Below are positions 38,670-48,737 of a stretch of DNA of 64,000 bases, one piece after another; the stretch's first letter is position 1, and every line of letters starts with the position of its first letter. The stretch is taken from positions 79,962 to 143,961 of the forward strand of contig JALHSP010000029.1 of assembly GCA_022865305.1 (NCBI GenBank), written 5' to 3'. Source of the DNA: Bacteroidales bacterium. Its GTDB lineage: Bacteria; Bacteroidota; Bacteroidia; Bacteroidales; VadinHA17. The notes beneath the pieces are model-generated. The model was not told the origin of the DNA and did no database searches. It saw only the letters and a program-made list of their open reading frames with translations. The position numbers and the translations under genes were made by a program.

Positions 38670-40213
38670 TTTAATCCGGTTTGAGGGATGAAAAGAGTGA
38701 ATTTTGTTCCCTTATTAATCTGACTTTCCGCCTTAATTGTTCCATTGTGTTCTTCAATTATTTTCTTAACATAACTTAAACCAAGTCCAAATCCTTTTAC
38801 ATTATGCACATTACCGGAATGCACCCGGAAGAACTTATCATATATTCTTTTTATATCTTTCTTGCTTATCCCGATGCCATTATCTTCAACGGTAATGATA
38901 ATGCCTTTTTTTGTATTTTTTGTGGTGATGGTTATTTCAGGTTTATTTCCGGAATACTTTATTGCATTATCAATAAGATTAGAGATAGAATTAAGAAAAT
39001 GTATCTCATCAGCCAATGCATGAGGTTGTACCGCCTGAAAGTCTTTTTTGATTATACCGTCCCTGCTTTTTATCTGAAGGTCAAAATTTTCAACAGCATT
39101 GTTGATGACAGAATGAATATCCAAATCAACAAGACTGAGCTTCATCTTTGTTTTTTCAAATATTGCCATCTGCAGGACTTTCTCAACATGAAATTTAAGG
39201 CGCATACTTTCATCAGAAATAACTTTGGCAAGATTGTCAGTATTTTTTTTCTTGTCTGAGATTGTTTTATCAGCTATCATTTGTGAAGCCAGGGATATTG
39301 TAGAGATAGGTGTCTTAAGCTCATGGGTCATATTGTTTATAAAGTCGTTTCTGATTTCTGAAATCTTTTTCTGGCGAAAGATTCCAACGAATGTTCCGGT
39401 AGCAAGAATCAGCAACAGGGAAGTGAATAGCAGGGAAAGGAAACCGAGTGCACCTATTTTTTCAAATTTGTATTGCTGTTCCTGGAGGAAGTATACAAAC
39501 AGCTGATTCTGGCTCGGCACAGGATCGTTCGGGAAAAGCTGAATAATGAATTTTTTTGTTCCGGGTCTGTCAGTGAAGCCCGGGGTTTTCCAGATTATTC
39601 CTGCTCTACCAGAGCGGATTGAAAATTCGAAATCAAGCAGGATGCTAACATTATTGAGAGCGGTCCTTAGCTGATCCTGCAGATCTTCAGGATCAATTCT
39701 ATCTCTTATATCCGGTGGATTACGAAGAATTTTCTCCATAATATTCTCAAGGAACACAATCTTGTTGGAAACCCTTCCTGATAATTCTGCACTTGTAAGC
39801 TGTGCGGAAGGCTCCGAAAGTTCATCCGCAGAGACATCTTCGGCAGAAATAAAAATCTTCTGACCTGAACTTGTAATGGCTATAAGTTCATCAGCATTAT
39901 TGAGTCCGTACATCTCCAGAAGTTTTGAATTGGGGTGGTATCCCCTAAGTCTCATGGCCAGTGGTGAATTTGCGGGAACGATGGCAGTGATAGAATCAGT
40001 TGATGCCGGTCCTATTTCTTCAACGATACTGTTTATTAATTCTTTTTCTTCAAGATCAAGAATGACTGACTCAAGAGCTTTATTGGCAAGATTACGGAAT
40101 TGCTGATCGGTAATTTCAATTGCGTTACGTATCCAGTATAACTGAATAAGTATCAATCCCGAAATTACCAGGAAAAAGAAAATTGCCAGTAAAACTATGG
40201 TTTTCCGCTTCAT
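38666..40213 (-). CDS. Membrane sensor histidine kinase
   Basis: The 515-residue kinase partners the overlapping response regulator. It has an N-terminal membrane span (about 6-28), an extracytoplasmic sensing domain (about 30-250) without recognised fold, and a second span (about 255-279). The dimerisation domain carries His297 in MTHELKTPIS. The ATPase domain has the N box LNSISNLIDNAIKYSG, G1 VEDNGIGIS and G2 GFGLGLSYVKKII. All catalytic motifs are intact. The ligand is unknown. Confidence 0.94.
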   Translation of the reverse strand: MKRKTIVLLAIFFFLVISGLILIQLYWIRNAIEITDQQFRNLANKALESVILDLEEKELINSIVEEIGPASTDSITAIVPANSPLAMRLRGYHPNSKLLEMYGLNNADELIAITSSGQKIFISAEDVSADELSEPSAQLTSAELSGRVSNKIVFLENIMEKILRNPPDIRDRIDPEDLQDQLRTALNNVSILLDFEFSIRSGRAGIIWKTPGFTDRPGTKKFIIQLFPNDPVPSQNQLFVYFLQEQQYKFEKIGALGFLSLLFTSLLLILATGTFVGIFRQKKISEIRNDFINNMTHELKTPISTISLASQMIADKTISDKKKNTDNLAKVISDESMRLKFHVEKVLQMAIFEKTKMKLSLVDLDIHSVINNAVENFDLQIKSRDGIIKKDFQAVQPHALADEIHFLNSISNLIDNAIKYSGNKPEITITTKNTKKGIIITVEDNGIGISKKDIKRIYDKFFRVHSGNVHNVKGFGLGLSYVKKIIEEHNGTIKAESQINKGTKFTLFIPQTGLK

Positions 40214-40541
40214 TAAGATACAAAAGTACTTGTATATAAATTATCTTGCCATTCTTTAACTTTCTTTAACAACCTGGCCTGTTAAATTCATAATTGAAGC
40301 AGATTTGCTATCAGAAAAAATAAAATATTTTAACAAATCATTAAAATATTGTTAATATTCAGCTATTTATATCAGAACATTTTTTTGTCTCATTTACACT
40401 CAGTATATTTGTACAGGATTTGGCATGATATTTGGTTTATTAGAGAATAGAGGTTTTTTTCATAGGTTAGGTTAGTTTTAGGGTTATCAAAAAAGTGAGG
40501 CTGACATCTCTAGTCAGCCTCTTCTTTATTTTACCGCATGA
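40214..40541. other. Intergenic region with possible promoter and terminator
   Basis: A 328-bp gene-free stretch between the kinase gene and the 40.5-kb membrane protein gene, both on the minus strand. It must hold the kinase promoter. On the plus strand TATATTTG (40404-40411) looks like a -7 element, and the hairpin at 40497-40521 closes the region; a small plus-strand RNA between them is possible but not shown. Confidence 0.35.
40490..40521 (-). terminator. Terminator of the acpP-fabF-rnc operon
   Basis: GAGGCTGAC and GTCAGCCTC form a perfect 9-bp stem with a 7-nt loop. On the minus strand it is followed by ACTTTTTT, giving a classical terminator 20 bp after the last gene of the minus-strand operon. 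The plus strand also has a weaker TTCTTT tail. Confidence 0.75.
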
Positions 40542-41042
40542 TCAGCTTTTTTTAGGCATATACCTGACTTTTATCACATTCAGGTTTTTAGCTCTTGCCC
40601 CATAATAAATATGTTTCTGGATATCATTTGCTTTTTGTCTTTGAAGCCATGTAAGATTAATAACAAACGAAGTCCCATTTTTTAACAGCAATTTTGCCTT
40701 TTTTTGTTTATGAGTCATAATAAGTTCCCTGATATTAACCCATTTGAAGGAATGTCTTCCGGGATGGAATAATCCATATCTGAACTCAATTTTTTCGTCA
40801 TCAATTGAAAAGAAAAGGTCTTTTCTTTTAACAGTCGAGTAGTAAGCAATTATAGCTACAATAAGACTTATACTGAATGGAGCAAGTGAGAGTATTGGCT
40901 GAATGGTTTCCTTTTTAATAACATAACTTAATATTAATACATATACACCAGCCAGGAAGAACAATATCACAAAAATCCATAAGATAGCTTTCCTTCCCTT
41001 TGAAAATTGCACTTCTGATAGATTATAATAAAGGTTTTCCAT
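40542..41042 (-). CDS. Small membrane protein with PH-like domain
   Basis: Not identified by family. The 166-residue chain has two adjacent membrane spans (about 19-43 and 52-68), then a beta-rich cytoplasmic domain (about 75-140; FFSIDDEKIEFRYGLF, KAKLLLKNGTSFVINL) that resembles bacterial PH-like folds. The C-terminal 25 residues are basic. It ends the operon, 3 bp after the IPExxxVDY-like gene, where a pyruvate kinase gene stands in many relatives. Confidence 0.68.
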   Translation of the reverse strand: MENLYYNLSEVQFSKGRKAILWIFVILFFLAGVYVLILSYVIKKETIQPILSLAPFSISLIVAIIAYYSTVKRKDLFFSIDDEKIEFRYGLFHPGRHSFKWVNIRELIMTHKQKKAKLLLKNGTSFVINLTWLQRQKANDIQKHIYYGARAKNLNVIKVRYMPKKS

Positions 41043-41045
41043 ACT

Positions 41046-41474
41046 CTAATGGATTAGGTATTGTAAATGTTTATCCTTTATAGCTTTTGAATCAATATTG
41101 AACACTGCTGTGATACAGTCAAGTTCCCTGAGAGCAGATATTATATCGTTTATATCGGCATCATTCCCGGGATCAAATATCTGGAAAATATAGTCAATAT
41201 TTTTTAGTTTCTTCAGAAAGAATTTTTTCCCGGTCCTGTTCGAGATCAGATCGTAGATTAAATCCGGAGAGCCGGTTATATCCGAAAACCTGCTGAATGT
41301 TAATTCAGAATTATTATCATGCAGTGTAACCGGTGAAATACTTTTAAGAGAAATCCGGAATTTTTTATTCAGGGCAAGCGAAAGCTTATAATCAGGTTCA
41401 GCAGAGACAATACCAAGTATGACAGACTCATTATTCTGATTAATATTTAGCTGGATCCGTTTGATTTTCTGCAC
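41046..41474 (-). CDS. IPExxxVDY family-like protein
   Basis: A 142-residue protein whose place, just after rnc, and general pattern match the IPExxxVDY family of Bacteroidota, function unknown. The name-giving motif is weakly kept here as LKNIDYIFQI. N-terminal strand-rich halves (SVILGIVSAEPDYKLSLALNK) and the ALRELDCITAVFNID segment near the C-terminus support the call. Identification relies partly on gene order. Confidence 0.7.
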   Translation of the reverse strand: MQKIKRIQLNINQNNESVILGIVSAEPDYKLSLALNKKFRISLKSISPVTLHDNNSELTFSRFSDITGSPDLIYDLISNRTGKKFFLKKLKNIDYIFQIFDPGNDADINDIISALRELDCITAVFNIDSKAIKDKHLQYLIH

Positions 41475-41527
41475 GGCTCTTATATTTCATCGCCTTAACC
41501 TATAAAGTTAGGGAAAAATAAAAGATA

Positions 41528-42274
41528 CTAACCAAAATCCGGTGAAATATCTTTGATCCTTTTATATGCCTGACTGGCAGCTTCCTGTTCAGCTTCCTTT
41601 TTTGATGCTCCCTGTCCTTTCCCATATTCTTCTCTGTTGATAAACAGAGTTGTGGAAAAAACAGATTTCTTTAAATTAAAATCATACTCTTCATTATATG
41701 TAAAGATCAGATTAGTCTTATGTTTTTGCACCCATTCAAAGACCAGGCTTTTATAGTCAGGATCAGTATTGACTATTACTTCCAGATCCAGATATTTATT
41801 CAGAACATTTCTGATAAACAGTTTTTTTGTTTTCCTGAATCCCTTGTCGAGGAATACGGATCCTATGAGAGCTTCAAGTGCATCTCCATAAAGGTTTTTT
41901 GTCGGATGATTTGAACTGACATTACACAAAAGTACTTTATGAATTCCCATTGAAACGGCCAGATCATTCAGAACATCCCTGTTAACGATTCTTGCCCGGA
42001 TTTTTGTCATGAATCCCTCGCTGGCATCAGGAAATTTTTCAAAGAGAAAATCTGAAAGAATTGCGTCAAGAATAGCATCTCCAAGAAACTCAAGTCTTTC
42101 ATTATTTACTTTATTGCCTTCAGGGAGTGAGAAAGAAGCTGACCGGTGAATAAATGCTATCTCATATAATCTGAGGTTTCCCGGCCTGAATCCCAATATT
42201 TGTTTTAAGCGTGATCGAAACTCACGTTTATCGGGAAGATATGTGCCATTTGTTCTGTTACTGAGTAACGACAC
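41528..42274 (-). CDS. rnc: Ribonuclease III
   Basis: RNase III cuts double-stranded RNA, including rRNA precursors. The 248 residues contain the signature NERLEFLGDAILDAILSDFL with catalytic acids, the second acid in YGDALEALIGSVFLDKG, and a C-terminal double-stranded RNA-binding domain (about 170-242, GKGQGASKKEAEQEAASQAY). The start overlaps the fabF stop by one base. The length is normal. Confidence 0.96.
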   Translation of the reverse strand: MSLLSNRTNGTYLPDKREFRSRLKQILGFRPGNLRLYEIAFIHRSASFSLPEGNKVNNERLEFLGDAILDAILSDFLFEKFPDASEGFMTKIRARIVNRDVLNDLAVSMGIHKVLLCNVSSNHPTKNLYGDALEALIGSVFLDKGFRKTKKLFIRNVLNKYLDLEVIVNTDPDYKSLVFEWVQKHKTNLIFTYNEEYDFNLKKSVFSTTLFINREEYGKGQGASKKEAEQEAASQAYKRIKDISPDFG

Positions 42275-43521
42275 TAAGCCCCGGCTTTTTTAATGACAAT
42301 TGAAGCATTATGTCCGCCAAATCCGAAAGTATTGCTGAGCGCGGCCCTGATATTTCTTTTCTGTGCTTTATTAAGGGTTAAATTCAGATTCTGGTCAATT
42401 CCGGGATCAGGTACCTTATAATTAATAGTTGGTGGGACAATCTCATGTACAATTGCCATTATTGTTGCAATAGCTTCAACTGCACCGGCAGCTCCGAGAA
42501 GATGACCAGTCATCGATTTTGTGGCACTTATATTGAGTTTATAGGAATGTTCCCCGAACACTGATATAATTGCCTTTGCTTCAGATATATCACCGAGAGG
42601 TGTTGCTGTACCATGAACATTAATATAATCGATATCCTCCGGTTTCAGTTCAGCATCACTTATTGCCAGTTTCATGACATTACAGGCGCCAAGCCCCTCG
42701 GGATGAGGCGCTGTCAGGTGGAAAGCATCAGCAGTCATGCCGGTACCCGCCAGTTCTGCATAAATTTTTGCTCCCCTTGCCTTTGCATGCTCAAACTCTT
42801 CAACTATGAGTGCTCCGGCACCTTCACCCATAACAAAACCATCTCTGGTGAGATCGAACGGGCGTGAAGCAGTCTTAAACTCATCATTTCTGGTCGACAA
42901 TGCCATCATTGCATTAAATCCACCAATACCGATTTCATTTATTGTTGCTTCTGAACCTCCGGCAATAAAGATATCGGCTTTCCCGAGCCGGATATAATTT
43001 ACTGCATCAATAATGGAATGAGTGGAAGAAGCACAAGCAGATACTATGGCAAAATTCGGCCCTCTGAATCCATATTTAATGGATATTATGCCCGAAGCCA
43101 TATTGGCAATCATTTTGGGGATAAAAAAAGGACTGAATCGTGGTGATCCGTCACCTTTTACGAAACCGCTGATCTGATTATGGAAAGTATCAAGACCGCC
43201 GATTCCGGATGACCAGATAACACCGACTCTGTCCTTGTCTATCGTTTTCAGATCTATTCCTGAATCGGTAATTGCTTCATCGGTAGCAATAAGTGCAAAC
43301 TGGGAATATAAATCCAGTTTATTGGCTTCCTTTCTGTCGAAATATTTAGCAGAGTCGTAGCCTTTTACTTCACATGCAAATTTTGTTTTGAACTTTTCGG
43401 TATTAAACCGGGTGATCATTACTGATCCACTCACTCCATTTTTAAGTCCTTCCCAATATTCATGCAAATTATTGCCTAAAGGAGTCAGTGCTCCAAGGCC
43501 GGTCACTACAACTCTTCTCAT
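42274..43521 (-). CDS. fabF: 3-oxoacyl-[ACP] synthase II FabF
   Basis: FabF condenses malonyl-ACP with a growing acyl-ACP in fatty acid elongation. The 415-residue thiolase-fold enzyme has the nucleophile Cys in SACASSTHSI (about residue 163), the histidines of NVHGTATPLGD and KSMTGHLLGAAGAVE, and the C-terminal NTFGFGGHN. It lies between acpP, its substrate carrier, and rnc on the minus strand. Confidence 0.97.
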   Translation of the reverse strand: MRRVVVTGLGALTPLGNNLHEYWEGLKNGVSGSVMITRFNTEKFKTKFACEVKGYDSAKYFDRKEANKLDLYSQFALIATDEAITDSGIDLKTIDKDRVGVIWSSGIGGLDTFHNQISGFVKGDGSPRFSPFFIPKMIANMASGIISIKYGFRGPNFAIVSACASSTHSIIDAVNYIRLGKADIFIAGGSEATINEIGIGGFNAMMALSTRNDEFKTASRPFDLTRDGFVMGEGAGALIVEEFEHAKARGAKIYAELAGTGMTADAFHLTAPHPEGLGACNVMKLAISDAELKPEDIDYINVHGTATPLGDISEAKAIISVFGEHSYKLNISATKSMTGHLLGAAGAVEAIATIMAIVHEIVPPTINYKVPDPGIDQNLNLTLNKAQKRNIRAALSNTFGFGGHNASIVIKKAGA

Positions 43522-43545
43522 AAACGGGATATTAGCAATGCAAAA

Positions 43546-43782
43546 TTATTTTGCATTCTCCTCGATGTACTTGATAGCATCACCAACGGTGCTGATGGTC
43601 TCTGCCTGGTCGTCAGGAATTCCGATATTGAATTCTTTTTCAAATTCCATGATCAACTCAACAGTATCAAGAGAGTCTGCACCAAGATCATTAGTGAAAC
43701 TGGCTTCAGCAGTTACTTCTGATTCGTCAACTCCAAGTTTGTCAACAATAATCTCTTTTACTCTTGTGGCAATGTCGGACAT
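43546..43782 (-). CDS. acpP: Acyl carrier protein
   Basis: The 78-residue acidic carrier holds growing fatty acids on a phosphopantetheine arm. The attachment serine is in [10 protein letters not shown] (Ser37), followed by the acidic helix II that contacts partner enzymes. It is the first gene of the acpP-fabF-rnc operon and also supplies acyl donors to LpxA and LpxD encoded at the left end of the window. Confidence 0.98.
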   Translation of the reverse strand: MSDIATRVKEIIVDKLGVDESEVTAEASFTNDLGADSLDTVELIMEFEKEFNIGIPDDQAETISTVGDAIKYIEENAK

Positions 43783-43964
43783 AATGATAAATTTTAATTA
43801 ATAATATGTTATGAACCCTGCAAAGAAATATATTTGTACTTTATTATTCAAATGATTTGATGTTTTTTATTTATACTTCAGCTTAATACATTGATAAATA
43901 ATAAGATACAATGAATCTTAAGTAAAAACCATCTGTATTCGCTGAAAGTGATAAATATCATGAA

Positions 43965-44555
43965 ATGAGAAAGATAGCAATTTTTGCTTCAGGTTCAGGC
44001 ACCAATGCCGAAAACATTATAAAATACTTTTCGAATAAAAATAGTGCCAGGGTGTGTCTGGTTCTGTCGAACAAACGTGAAGCCTATGTATTGAAGAGGG
44101 CTTCAGACCATAATGTAAAATCTGTATTTTTCGAACGAAGCGAATTCTACAGCTCGGAAAGAGTACTGGATTATCTGCTACTGAATAAAATTGATTTCAT
44201 CGTTCTTGCCGGTTTTCTGTGGCTGGTCCCTGAGAATATCCTGAAGAAATATAAAAGCCGGATCATTAATATTCACCCGGCACTGCTGCCAAGGTATGGT
44301 GGAAAAGGTATGTATGGTGAAAAGGTGCATGAAGCTGTGATTAACAATCATGATAACGAATCCGGAATCACAATACATTATGTAAATCCCTTTTATGATG
44401 CAGGTGATATCATATTTCAGATCAGGTGTAAGGTGGACCCTTCAGATACTCCTGATTCGCTGGCCGCAAAAGTGCATGCCCTTGAATATGAGTATTATCC
44501 AAAGATCATTGAAGATCTGATCATTAATCGGCCTGATCAGGTTAAAAAGTTGTAA
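43965..44555 (+). CDS. purN: Phosphoribosylglycinamide formyltransferase PurN
   Basis: PurN transfers a formyl group from 10-formyltetrahydrofolate to GAR, the third step of purine synthesis. The 196-residue protein has the start IAIFASGSGTNAENII, the catalytic NIHPALLPRYGGKG segment with the active Asn and His, and the GITIHYVNPFYDAGDII segment with Asp. It is divergent from acpP and its end overlaps the convergent M23 peptidase gene by 14 bp. Confidence 0.95.
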   Translation: MRKIAIFASGSGTNAENIIKYFSNKNSARVCLVLSNKREAYVLKRASDHNVKSVFFERSEFYSSERVLDYLLLNKIDFIVLAGFLWLVPENILKKYKSRIINIHPALLPRYGGKGMYGEKVHEAVINNHDNESGITIHYVNPFYDAGDIIFQIRCKVDPSDTPDSLAAKVHALEYEYYPKIIEDLIINRPDQVKKL

Positions 44556-45780
44556 GAAGACTCTCTACAACCTTTTTATTTCTCTCAAATTTTGTTTTAT
44601 TCTCTTCTGAAACCGGTTCAACTGGAGGTGCGTCAACGCTCAGGGGATCAACTGGTGATCCGTTCTGGTAGAACCTGAAATCGAGATGAGGTCCGGTAGA
44701 AAGGCCGCTGCTGCCTACATAGCCGATTACATCACCCTGCTTTACAAAAGCACCTGAATAAATGCCGGCACCAAACCGGCTAAGATGAAGATATGCAGTA
44801 GAGTAGACACTGTTATGCACAATCCTGACCATTCTTCCTGATCCGTTCTCAGTTCCGGCGCTTATAACTTTCCCGTCACCTATGGCTTGAACAGGTGTCC
44901 CGACAGGGGCTGCATAGTCAACACCAAAATGGGGCCGTCGGATCCGAAGTATAGGATGCAGCCTGCTTGATGAAAAACGGGAACTGATCCTTGAGAACTG
45001 CAAAGGGGCTTTGAGGAAAGCTTTCCTGAGGCTGTTTCCCTCACCATCGAAAAAGGTCTCTTTGCCATCCTGGATGAATGGTATTGCTGTGATTGTTTTA
45101 CCTGCCCAGGTAAATTGTGCCCCGAAAATTTTACCGGCACCAAGAGATTCTTCGTCTATATATAACTCTTCATAAATGACCTTAAAACTGTCACCTTTCT
45201 GTAACCCGAAGAAATCTACAGTCCACGCATATATTTCCGACAGTTTCACTGCCAGGGAAGGATGAAAACCTTCTTCAATCATTGCTTCCCAGAGAGATGT
45301 TTCAATGGTCCCTTTGGTATATTTAATAAACTTTTTTATTTCTTTCCTGAACGGAGTGATGTTCAGAGAATCGTTAAAGCTGAAGATGTAACATGTAGTC
45401 GGATCATGTTCATAAACCAGGTACCTCGCTTTTGCAACGCTGTCCGTATCACAAAAAAGAGTGTAGGTATTCCCTGCCTTTATCTTTCTTACATCAAAAA
45501 CAGTATCAGAATTTCTGAGTACCTGATCTATCTCAGGCATGCTTACGCCATGTTCGAGCAGGATCTGTGACAAAAATCCGTTTCGTTTAATATGCCCTGA
45601 AACCAGGTTGAATGAGTCAGCCGGGATGCCAAAAATTAAAACCGGTTCTTTTTGTTCCTGCTGTGGAACGGTATCAGATAAAATTTCTGACAATTCAGGT
45701 TCTCCCTTCTGAAAATATTGACAGGAAAATGTAATTACTACTAAGAATACAACGATTATGGCATTTTTCAGTCTGAACAT
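44542..45780 (-). CDS. M23 family peptidase lipoprotein
   Basis: A 412-residue envelope protein: signal peptide with lipobox TFSC (Cys20), a middle region with a LysM-like/OapA-like repeat part (about 45-250) and a LytM/M23 domain (about 280-380). Metal ligands His284 and Asp288 (PHFGVD) and His332 (AYLHLS) are present, but the usual HxH pair reads His365-Leu-Asp367 (GPHLDFRF), so the third zinc ligand is changed. It may still cut peptidoglycan or act as a non-catalytic activator. It lies 12 bp downstream of leuS. Confidence 0.88.
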   Translation of the reverse strand: MFRLKNAIIVVFLVVITFSCQYFQKGEPELSEILSDTVPQQEQKEPVLIFGIPADSFNLVSGHIKRNGFLSQILLEHGVSMPEIDQVLRNSDTVFDVRKIKAGNTYTLFCDTDSVAKARYLVYEHDPTTCYIFSFNDSLNITPFRKEIKKFIKYTKGTIETSLWEAMIEEGFHPSLAVKLSEIYAWTVDFFGLQKGDSFKVIYEELYIDEESLGAGKIFGAQFTWAGKTITAIPFIQDGKETFFDGEGNSLRKAFLKAPLQFSRISSRFSSSRLHPILRIRRPHFGVDYAAPVGTPVQAIGDGKVISAGTENGSGRMVRIVHNSVYSTAYLHLSRFGAGIYSGAFVKQGDVIGYVGSSGLSTGPHLDFRFYQNGSPVDPLSVDAPPVEPVSEENKTKFERNKKVVESLLTTF

Positions 45781-45792
45781 ATGCTCTCCGGA

Positions 45793-48456
45793 TTAGTTTT
45801 TAATTACGATGTTTACGATCCGGTTCGGGACTACAATTATGTTTGTGAGTGTCCCTGTTGCCAGCCACTTTTTAGCCCTTTCATCGTTGAGAACAATTTT
45901 AATAATCTCATCCTTTTCCATGCTTACCGGTAACCCGATCTTAAATCTTAGTTTTCCGTTAAATGAAACAGGGTATTCGAAATTATCCTCCTTAAGGAAT
46001 TCCTCATTTACTTCCGGCCATGGTTCAAAGGAAATAGTTTTTTCATGGCCTATCATAAACCATATCTCCTCTGCAAGATGAGGTGCAAAAGGAGAAAGTA
46101 TCTTTATGAATGTACAGGCTGTATCTTTTGTAACTTTTCCTTTTTTTATTGCAAGGTTGATGAAGATCATCATTGCCGAAATTGCTGTATTAAAACGAAG
46201 ATTTTCAATATCACCTTCAACTTTTTTAATAGTCTGGTGAAGCCCTTTAAGAATTTCAACATCTTCGTTTCCTGAAACGATATTCCCGGGATTTGAGAAA
46301 AACCTGAATGCCCTTCCGAGGAATCCGAAAACACCTTTGACACCTTTGTCATCCCATGGTTTTGTGATATCAAGAGGTCCCATGAACATCTCGTACAATC
46401 TCAGAGAATCGGCGCCATATTTAGAAACCACGTCATCGGGATTTACCACGTTCTTAAGGGATTTTGACATTTTCGCGACGATCTGCCTGAGCTCTGCTCC
46501 GGTTTCCCTGTTGTAGAATTTACCGTCAAGTTCTTCTGCAATATCCGCTGAAACTTTAGCACCTGCCTCATTCTCATATGCATAAGCAAGAATCATACCC
46601 TGGTTGAATAATCTGGTATAGGGTTCATCAGTCGAAACAATGCCAAGATCGAACAATACTTTATGCCAGAACCGGCTGTAGAGCAGGTGAAGCACAGCAT
46701 GTTCCGCACCACCGATGTAGAGATCCACAGGCATCCAGTATTTTTCCTTTACCGGATCGAACATCATGTTATCGTTCAATGGATCAATAAAACGGAGGTA
46801 GTACCAGCACGATCCTGCCCATTGTGGCATAGTATTCGTTTCGCGCCTTCCTTTTCGTCCCGATTTATCAGTAATACTGAGCCATTCAGCAGAGTTGGCA
46901 AGAGGTGATTCCCCGGTTTCTCCCGGAAGATATTTTTCAAGCTCTGGTAGTTCAAGAGGCAGCTCTGTTTCATCAAGTACATTTATTTCACCATTTTCCC
47001 AGTGGATAACAGGGAATGGTTCGCCCCAGTACCTCTGCCTGCTGAAAAGCCAGTCGCGGAGCTTATAGTTGACCTTTGCTTTACCAATGTTTTTTGACTC
47101 AAGCCACCTGGTAATCTTCTCAATACCAGCCTCTTTGTTCAGTCCATTTATATCTATTCCTGTCGAACTGTCTGAGGAATTGATGTATTTTCCATCTTCA
47201 GTCCAGCATTCTCTTCCTGCTATTATTTTTTTCTTCTGATCCGGATCAGTGACATAAGGATCCTGGATACAAACAATTGGCAGCTTGAATTTTTCAGCGA
47301 ACTCGAAGTCGCGGGTATCATGAGCAGGGACAGCCATAATTGCTCCGGTACCGTATCCCATCAATACATAATCTGCTACCCAGACCGGTATTTTTTTCAG
47401 GTTTACCGGATTTATTGCATATCTTCCTGTAAAAACGCCACTCTTTTCTTTTGCCAGGTCTGTGCGATCGAGGTCTGATTTCAGGGAAGCAGCTTTAATA
47501 TATTCACCGACTTCTGTTTTATATTTGGCTGTTGTAATTTTTGTAGTTAAAGGATGCTCGGGTGCGATGACCATATAAGTTGCCCCGAAAAGTGTATCCG
47601 GTCGTGTGGTGAATACAGTCAGGATTTCTTTCATTCCTTCAATACTGAAATCGACTTCCGCACCTGTGGAACGGCCGATCCAGTTACGCTGCATATCTTT
47701 AATTCCTTCAGGCCAGTCGAGCTTGTCGATACCTGTCAGTAATCTTTCAGCATAAAGAGGAATGCGCAGCATCCACTGCTTAAGATTTTTTTTTTCTACT
47801 TTGTTTCCGCATTTTTCGTGCGATCCGTCATACAGTACCTCTTCATTTGAGCAAACTATCCGACAACTCGGGCACCACCAAACCTGGGCATTATCATAAT
47901 AGGCAAGTCTTTTTGAACGTATATATTTTACAATTTCATTTTTCCCAAGCTTTTTAATTTCTTCAGGCACTTTTAATTCAGAAACAGGTCTTCCTTTCTG
48001 AAGTTTTTCGTCAAACCATGTATTGAAAAGCTTGATAAAGATCCACTGAGTCCATTTAAAATACTTCGGGTCAGTAGTATTGATTTCCTTTTCCCAGTCG
48101 TAGCTGAGTCCAAGTTCCTTTATTTGCCGCCTGAAAGTATCGCAATTGTTTTTTGTTGTAACTGACGGATGAGTACCGGTTTGTATTGCATATTGTTCAG
48201 CAGGCAGTCCGAAGGCGTCCCATCCCATAGGGTGCAGTACATTGAATCCCTTCATTCTTTTATACCTGCTGTATATGTCTGTTGCCGTATAACCTTCGGG
48301 ATGACCTACATGGAGTCCGGCTCCTGAAGGGTAGGGGAACATATCGAGTATATAACATTTTTTTGGATTAGTCAGTTCTTCCGGAGTTTTGAAAGTTTTA
48401 TTTTCCTCCCAGTATTTCTGCCAGCGCTTTTCGATCTCCGAGAAATTGTAATCCAT
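45793..48456 (-). CDS. leuS: Leucyl-tRNA synthetase
   Basis: LeuS charges tRNA-Leu. The 887-residue class I enzyme has the HIGH-type motif HVGH (49-52) in [16 protein letters not shown], a zinc-like cysteine cluster (CPSC...C), the CP1 editing domain with [14 protein letters not shown], and the KMSKSLKNV loop. It ends with an anticodon-binding helical domain and a small C-terminal extension. The upstream leader contains overlapping inverted repeats that could regulate it. Confidence 0.97.
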   Translation of the reverse strand: MDYNFSEIEKRWQKYWEENKTFKTPEELTNPKKCYILDMFPYPSGAGLHVGHPEGYTATDIYSRYKRMKGFNVLHPMGWDAFGLPAEQYAIQTGTHPSVTTKNNCDTFRRQIKELGLSYDWEKEINTTDPKYFKWTQWIFIKLFNTWFDEKLQKGRPVSELKVPEEIKKLGKNEIVKYIRSKRLAYYDNAQVWWCPSCRIVCSNEEVLYDGSHEKCGNKVEKKNLKQWMLRIPLYAERLLTGIDKLDWPEGIKDMQRNWIGRSTGAEVDFSIEGMKEILTVFTTRPDTLFGATYMVIAPEHPLTTKITTAKYKTEVGEYIKAASLKSDLDRTDLAKEKSGVFTGRYAINPVNLKKIPVWVADYVLMGYGTGAIMAVPAHDTRDFEFAEKFKLPIVCIQDPYVTDPDQKKKIIAGRECWTEDGKYINSSDSSTGIDINGLNKEAGIEKITRWLESKNIGKAKVNYKLRDWLFSRQRYWGEPFPVIHWENGEINVLDETELPLELPELEKYLPGETGESPLANSAEWLSITDKSGRKGRRETNTMPQWAGSCWYYLRFIDPLNDNMMFDPVKEKYWMPVDLYIGGAEHAVLHLLYSRFWHKVLFDLGIVSTDEPYTRLFNQGMILAYAYENEAGAKVSADIAEELDGKFYNRETGAELRQIVAKMSKSLKNVVNPDDVVSKYGADSLRLYEMFMGPLDITKPWDDKGVKGVFGFLGRAFRFFSNPGNIVSGNEDVEILKGLHQTIKKVEGDIENLRFNTAISAMMIFINLAIKKGKVTKDTACTFIKILSPFAPHLAEEIWFMIGHEKTISFEPWPEVNEEFLKEDNFEYPVSFNGKLRFKIGLPVSMEKDEIIKIVLNDERAKKWLATGTLTNIIVVPNRIVNIVIKN

Positions 48457-48480
48457 TTTGGCTGATGATTATTAAGTTGT

Positions 48481-48566
48481 TTGATTTTCTTCGTTTGCCC
48501 CAGGCCCTAAAGGGTGCGAAGAAAATCAATTACTCCCTTCAGGGTTGGGGAAAATAATTGATTTTC
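48481..48566 (-). promoter_or_regulatory. leuS leader with mutually exclusive hairpins
   Basis: Read on the minus strand, segment 1 (48566-48555, GAAAATCAATTA) can pair with segment 2 (48531-48520), and segment 2 extended (48529-48517, TTGATTTTCTTCG) can instead pair with segment 3 (48493-48481, CGAAGAAAATCAA; 13 bp, perfect). Segment 3 ends 25 nt before the leuS ATG. The loops carry CCCT/AGGG elements like those found repeatedly between Bacteroidota genes, so a mobile or repeat origin is also possible. Confidence 0.5.
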
Positions 48567-48700
48567 AAGCACCATGTAACTGATTCTAATGATTTACATT
48601 AATTAAATGTCTATTTGGTTTGCGAAAATAGAAAATCTTTGGAATTATCATATACTAGTTTTCAACAAAGGCTATGTTTTTTTAAAATCCTGTGAAATAC

Positions 48701-48731
48701 TTGTAAAACCGGGCTAATGGTTATATTTTTG
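48701..48731 (+). promoter_or_regulatory. Candidate promoter of tRNA-Arg
   Basis: TTG (48701-48703) and TATTTTTG (48724-48731), a match to TAnnTTTG, are 20 nt apart. The tRNA begins 7 nt after the second element, as expected for transcription starting at or near its first base. Confidence 0.55.
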
Positions 48732-48737
48732 TTGTCC

